Below are positions 60,830-64,000 of a stretch of DNA of 64,000 nt, piece by piece. Below the pieces are notes generated by a model, which saw only the letters and a program-made list of their open reading frames with translations, was not told where the DNA came from and searched no databases. The first letter of the stretch is position 1, and the number at the start of each line of letters is the position of its first letter. The stretch lies in contig CADCDO010000006.1 of NCBI GenBank assembly GCA_902800345.1, positions 1-64,000 of the forward strand. Direction: 5' to 3'. The position numbers and the translations under genes were made by a program. The stretch is from Fibrobacter succinogenes (GTDB lineage: Bacteria > Fibrobacterota > Fibrobacteria > Fibrobacterales > Fibrobacteraceae).

Positions 60830-61507
60830 ATGAAATATATATTTTTCTTTATTCTTTTTTGTGTTGCCTGTGTGCAGGCTCGTGAATACGTTTGCCTTGA
60901 ATTGCTTAATGTGGATATTACCTTTAATCAAAAGAATGTTCCGGAGCGCTTCAAGTTTTCTTTTAACGATAACGTAATCTCTAGCGATGTGAATGTGCTA
61001 TACCCGATACAGAAATCCGTTGATTACGATGGCGTTGTCCAATTGAAATCCAAGGATGCAATCCGTACGTTCCATATTTCGTATGAAGATCCGGGCGAAA
61101 CAAAAACTCTAGATTCGGCTGATGTCTTCCCGATAAAATCTTTGAAAGGTAAAGTTGATTCTGTGGCTGTTGCGGATTTGTGGGGGACGGGCGACCTCTT
61201 CACGAAAGCATTCCTCTATGCTGAAAAAATGAAATCGGTTCGATTTCTGGTTCCGCTGCTTGAAAAGAAAAAAGGCAGCTATGTTTCTGTGGGTTACGCC
61301 TGTACCAATTGGCATGATTTGCGCGAAGTCGAAGACCCGCAAAAATGCGTAGAAAAAATAAAAAAGGAAAAAAAACAAAAGAAGAAATCATCAGAAACAG
61401 GCAACTCTAAAATTCCTTCTACAAAATCAGCGGATAAATATGGCTTAAGTCCCAAGTTTTGGGATGATGTGCAAAATAATATCGACTTGTCTGATTGCTA
61501 TTTATAA
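60830..61507 (+). CDS. Hypothetical secreted protein, 225 aa
   Basis: A signal peptide (MKYIFFFILFCVACVQAREY, cleavage probably after Q-A) is followed by a domain with few conserved features, and a Lys-rich tail after residue about 180 (KIKKEKKQKKKSSE). No family was recognised. The ATG follows a TATATTG box by 5 nt and lacks a Shine-Dalgarno. Its stop shares one base with the next start. Confidence 0.65.
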   Translation: MKYIFFFILFCVACVQAREYVCLELLNVDITFNQKNVPERFKFSFNDNVISSDVNVLYPIQKSVDYDGVVQLKSKDAIRTFHISYEDPGETKTLDSADVFPIKSLKGKVDSVAVADLWGTGDLFTKAFLYAEKMKSVRFLVPLLEKKKGSYVSVGYACTNWHDLREVEDPQKCVEKIKKEKKQKKKSSETGNSKIPSTKSADKYGLSPKFWDDVQNNIDLSDCYL

Positions 61508-61902
61508 TGAACTTTAAAAAGAAAATCAAAATCGCGTTTACTTTTATCGCTAGCTTTTTGCTAGTGTGTTTGGTGTTTATTTTTTATGTGATGCACGATG
61601 AATCACCGATGAAAGAATCGTTTGCAATGAACACGTCTTTTGTCGAGATAGAAACCGACTGCTTTGATTATTGCTTTACGGAAAAGGACCGTTATTTCTT
61701 GAAAAATGAATTGAACGTTCTTGATAAGGATACCATTCGTTTAATGGCTGAATTTCACGGCATCAAGAGCGTAATCGGAGTCGTGAAGTATGAAAAAAGT
61801 CTATATGTTGATTTTTTAAATGGCTATGATAGAACGTGCTATTACATTGTTTTGGGAAAACATTTCTTTGGGCCTTTTCGGGAAAGAAATGTTGTTTATT
61901 GA
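61507..61902 (+). CDS. Hypothetical membrane-anchored protein, 131 aa
   Basis: One N-terminal hydrophobic helix (residues about 9-30) with a basic start (MNFKKKIK), and a small periplasmic domain with two Cys in the middle (DCFDYCFTEKDRYF). No family was recognised. The overlap TAATG with the previous gene implies translational coupling and possibly a shared role. Confidence 0.65.
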   Translation: MNFKKKIKIAFTFIASFLLVCLVFIFYVMHDESPMKESFAMNTSFVEIETDCFDYCFTEKDRYFLKNELNVLDKDTIRLMAEFHGIKSVIGVVKYEKSLYVDFLNGYDRTCYYIVLGKHFFGPFRERNVVY

Positions 61903-61984
61903 TTAAATTTTTAGCCTTTGTAAATGCGAAAATTCTCTTTGCTTGCTGGTTTTTTAAGGGACGAAACCTCGAAATTGCGAAAAA

Positions 61985-62204
61985 GTGCTACCAAAAGCTG
62001 AAAAAAGTTCTTTTTGGTATCATGTTTTTTATATAAATTAATTAAAATTGGCTGATTTGGAGACCTTGTAGCGCTGTTTGTGTTACCAAATTGGCTGAAA
62101 ACGGTGATTTGGTAGCATAATTTGGTAATGCTTTCCCTTAAAAATGTATGGACAACGTAAAATTTGTGCTACCAAAATGGGGAAAATATGGTTTTTGGTA
62201 GCAT
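61985..62204. repeat. Triplet of 39-nt inverted-repeat sites, copy 2
   Basis: Sites at 61985-62023, 62080-62118 and 62166-62204, spacings 95 and 86 bp. The third is perfect: TGCTACCAAAA/TTTTGGTAGCA. Between sites one and two, TATATAAATTAATTAAAATT is shared with copy 3; flanking ATTTGTGCTACC and TAAAACC are also shared. It fills most of the 368-bp gap 61903-62270. Confidence 0.9.
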
Positions 62205-62270
62205 AAAACCTGCAAAATGGGCTTCTCGTTTTTTTTTATTGTAGCTTGTAAATAAATCGAAGGTGTGTTC

Positions 62271-63153
62271 ATGTCCTTTAAAACAAGTTTTTTTTCATGT
62301 CTGTCTTGGAGCCGTTGGTCCCTGAACAAGTACACTGAGTTTGCCGGGGTGCTGTTGAAAGGGATGACGATAGGAGCCTTTGCTATATTCTTTGCGGCTT
62401 GTGATGATGATAGCGGTAGTTCTGTGGACCCGGAAGTAATATTAAGTAGCGATAGCCATGAAGAATCTAGTGGCAGTTCATTTAATGGCTGGAGTTGGGA
62501 TGTGCCGAAGGAAGCCCGTCTGAATCCGGAAATTGCCTACGGTGCCATGATGGATTCCCGTGACGGCAAGACTTATAAGACTGTAACCATTGGCTCCCAG
62601 ACTTGGATGGCGGAAAACTTGAATTATGATGACAGTGTAACCACGACGAGTCTTATGGACGAAAGCTGGTGTTACAACGATGTGGCTACCAATTGCGATG
62701 TGGCTGGTCGCCTTTACAGTTGGCGCGCTGCGGTAGATTATAAAAAAACTGGCTGCGGAAGTGGTCCGATATGCTTAACGACCTTGCCTGTGCAGGGCAT
62801 TTGTCCTGAGGGCTGGCACTTGCCGGATTCAACGGAATGGAATACTTTGTTCACTGCGGTCGGTGGCGCATCCACTGCTGGCATAATGCTCAAGTCCCGG
62901 AGCGGCTGGAATGATTACGAAGGTAAAAATGGGAACGGCACCGATGCCTACGGTTTCTCCGCGTTGCCCGCCGGAGACAGGTACAGCAATGGTTTCTGCA
63001 CCAATGAAGGCCGCAACGCAATTTTCTGGAGTGCCATCAGAGATGGATCATTCCAACGCTTACTATATGTACTTGTACAATGACCATGACTATGGGGCTC
63101 TGGACAGTTACTTCAAGAGCAAAGGTTACTCTGTCCGTTGCGTTAAAAACTAG
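62271..63153 (+). pseudogene. FISUMP-domain lipoprotein with a frameshift near the 3' end
   Basis: From the ATG at 62271 the product has a lipoprotein-like segment (AIFFAACDDD), a Ser/Asp linker and one FISUMP domain: TIGSQTWMAENLNYDDS, SWCYNDVATNCDVAGRLYSW, CPEGWHLPDS. The frame then drifts to LLYVLVQ and stops at 63083. The expected FISUMP ending SNAYYMYLYNDHDY...GYSVRCVKN is in the +1 frame (to 63153). The shift is near 63040-63055, with no homopolymer run. It is either a real mutation or a sequence error. It lies between two hairpin triplets. Confidence 0.8.
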
Positions 63154-63199
63154 ACATCTCCCTCCGCTCTGCTGCTGTTGATTCTACTTTGAAAATTAA

Positions 63200-63228
63200 A
63201 TCCCCTGTACTTCATCAGTACAGGGGAT
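63200..63228. terminator. Strong hairpin between convergent genes
   Basis: ATCCCCTGTACT, TCATC, AGTACAGGGGAT: a 12-bp stem (first base at 63200) with no mismatch. It lies between the FISUMP gene and the convergent lipoprotein gene. The following T-run is short. Confidence 0.75.
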
Positions 63229-63253
63229 GTCTAATTTGATTAAAAAATTAGGG

Positions 63254-63613
63254 TCAATACCAAGAGCCAGTACCTTGCATTGCAATAGGGCCTTCATTAT
63301 ATGTGTAGTTGACGACGACGCCATCTTTTATCATAACATCTAATTTTTGTTGTTTGCCAGAGACCTGAGTTGATGTTAAACCTGTTGTGCCTTGTGTATC
63401 CATGTACATGTAGGTCCAGATTTCACCTCCGTCAGTCATTGCTTTATTCATTGGTGCGCCAAATTTTTGGGTGATTTGATCAGCTGTCGTAACATTTTTT
63501 TCTATGGCTTGTACATTGGCTGGATCAATTGCAGTACCCATAACGGAATGTGATGTTTGTGCACATCCAATGACGAAAATGGATATCATAAGAAAAAGAA
63601 ACAGTTTTCTCAT
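63254..63613 (-). CDS. Small SmpA/BamE-like lipoprotein, 119 aa
   Basis: The signal peptide MRKLFLFLMISIFVIGC gives lipidation at Cys 17. The mature part, with NVTTADQITQKFGAPMNK and GGEIWTYMYMD, resembles the SmpA/OmlA (BamE-like) fold, in which conserved helix-strand segments bind partner barrels or peptidoglycan. It probably lies in the periplasm or outer membrane. The start at 63613 follows GGAG; an ATG four codons upstream overlaps that ribosome site. Confidence 0.75.
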   Translation of the reverse strand: MRKLFLFLMISIFVIGCAQTSHSVMGTAIDPANVQAIEKNVTTADQITQKFGAPMNKAMTDGGEIWTYMYMDTQGTTGLTSTQVSGKQQKLDVMIKDGVVVNYTYNEGPIAMQGTGSWY

Positions 63614-63762
63614 ATTCTTCTCCATGCTGTTTTGTAATGTTAGTATGTTAAGTGGAAATATGTTGAATTTCTAATAAATATATTTCTTGGAAGTAGAGAT
63701 GATTGTATTTTTTTCTTTTCAATTAATCTTTGATTGTCGCAAAATCCCGAAAATGCTAAAAA

Positions 63763-63981
63763 GTGTTACCAAAAGTTGGAAAAAGTGATTTTTGGTAGCA
63801 TGTTTTCTATATAAATTAATTAAAATTGGCCGATTTGGAGGCTTTGTTGCCCTGCTTGTGTTACCAAATTGGCGGAAAACGGCAAATTGGTATCATTATA
63901 TGGTCTTGTTCTTCCTGAAAAGGTACATACAAGTTAAAATTTGTGCTACCAAAATGGGAAAAATATGGTTTTTGGTAGCAT
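63763..63981. repeat. Triplet of 39-nt inverted-repeat sites, copy 3
   Basis: Sites at 63763-63801, 63858-63896 and 63943-63981; spacings 95 and 85 bp. It shares with copy 2 the TATATAAATTAATTAAAATT core and flanking words, so the repeat is at least ~230 bp and may continue past the window's right edge. It lies upstream of the lipoprotein at 63254-63613 in a 387-bp gap with no other gene. Confidence 0.9.
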
Positions 63982-64000
63982 AAAACCGGCAAAAATGGCC

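Overview
The window is bacterial and almost certainly from Fibrobacter (phylum Fibrobacterota). Two proteins carry the Fibrobacter succinogenes major paralogous (FISUMP) domain, lipoproteins have the Ser/Asp-rich linkers typical of that genus, and there is a complete aryl-polyene (APE) pigment cluster. Genes are dense, mostly on the + strand, and separated by intergenic DNA full of short structured repeats. No rRNA, tRNA, CRISPR array, insertion sequence or prophage was seen. All family assignments were made by reading motifs; no database search was run.

Layout. 1-5590: 5' end of aspS (-), two hypothetical secreted or membrane proteins, argH (-), a small lipoprotein and an outer-membrane-type protein. 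5591-22387: the APE locus. Three genes read leftward (PlsC-like acyltransferase, ketosynthase chain-length factor, O-methyltransferase) and fourteen read rightward from a 120-bp divergent promoter region: two ACPs, a three-domain membrane/acyl-ACP ligase/dehydratase fusion, glycosyltransferase, LpxL-like acyltransferase, aromatic amino-acid ammonia-lyase, thioesterase, LolA-like carrier, MMPL exporter, DUF3261 lipoprotein, ketosynthase, dehydratase, ketoreductase, ketosynthase. Together they would turn an aromatic amino acid into an aryl-acyl starter, extend it to a polyene, attach it to a lipid and move it to the outer membrane. 22401-27109: apt and a radical-SAM protein (-), then the riboflavin genes ribE-ribBA-ribH with nusB. 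27115-33854: a DUF2723 glycosyltransferase, two polyprenyl-phosphate-sugar synthase-like enzymes and a GT2 fusion. 33918-37862: a Trm112-like protein, a large acidic TPR protein and pilT. 38155-50284: surface and envelope proteins, a U32 peptidase-family protein, an L,D-transpeptidase, a FISUMP lipoprotein, and an outer-membrane/TPR lipoprotein pair. 50409-60450: YkgJ-like and SprT-like proteins, a divergent DnaA paralogue, an epimerase, a Ser-rich lipoprotein, NAD synthase with an apparently dead glutaminase domain, a DNA glycosylase and prfC. 60451-64000: small envelope proteins and a frameshifted FISUMP gene between two copies of an unusual repeat.

The main novelty candidates are non-coding. 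(i) A ~220-bp repeat occurs three times, each with three inverted-repeat sites that are all exactly 39 nt long and spaced about 95 and 85 bp. (ii) Intergenic elements built on TAGACGAAAG carry short hairpins whose stem sequences change while pairing is kept; three of them supply the stop codon of the neighbouring gene. (iii) A second family has TT-loop hairpins. (iv) TATATTTG-like promoters sit 4-7 nt from start codons, suggesting leaderless mRNAs. Among proteins, the DnaA paralogue without arginine fingers, the NAD synthase without glutaminase residues and the three-domain APE fusion stand out.
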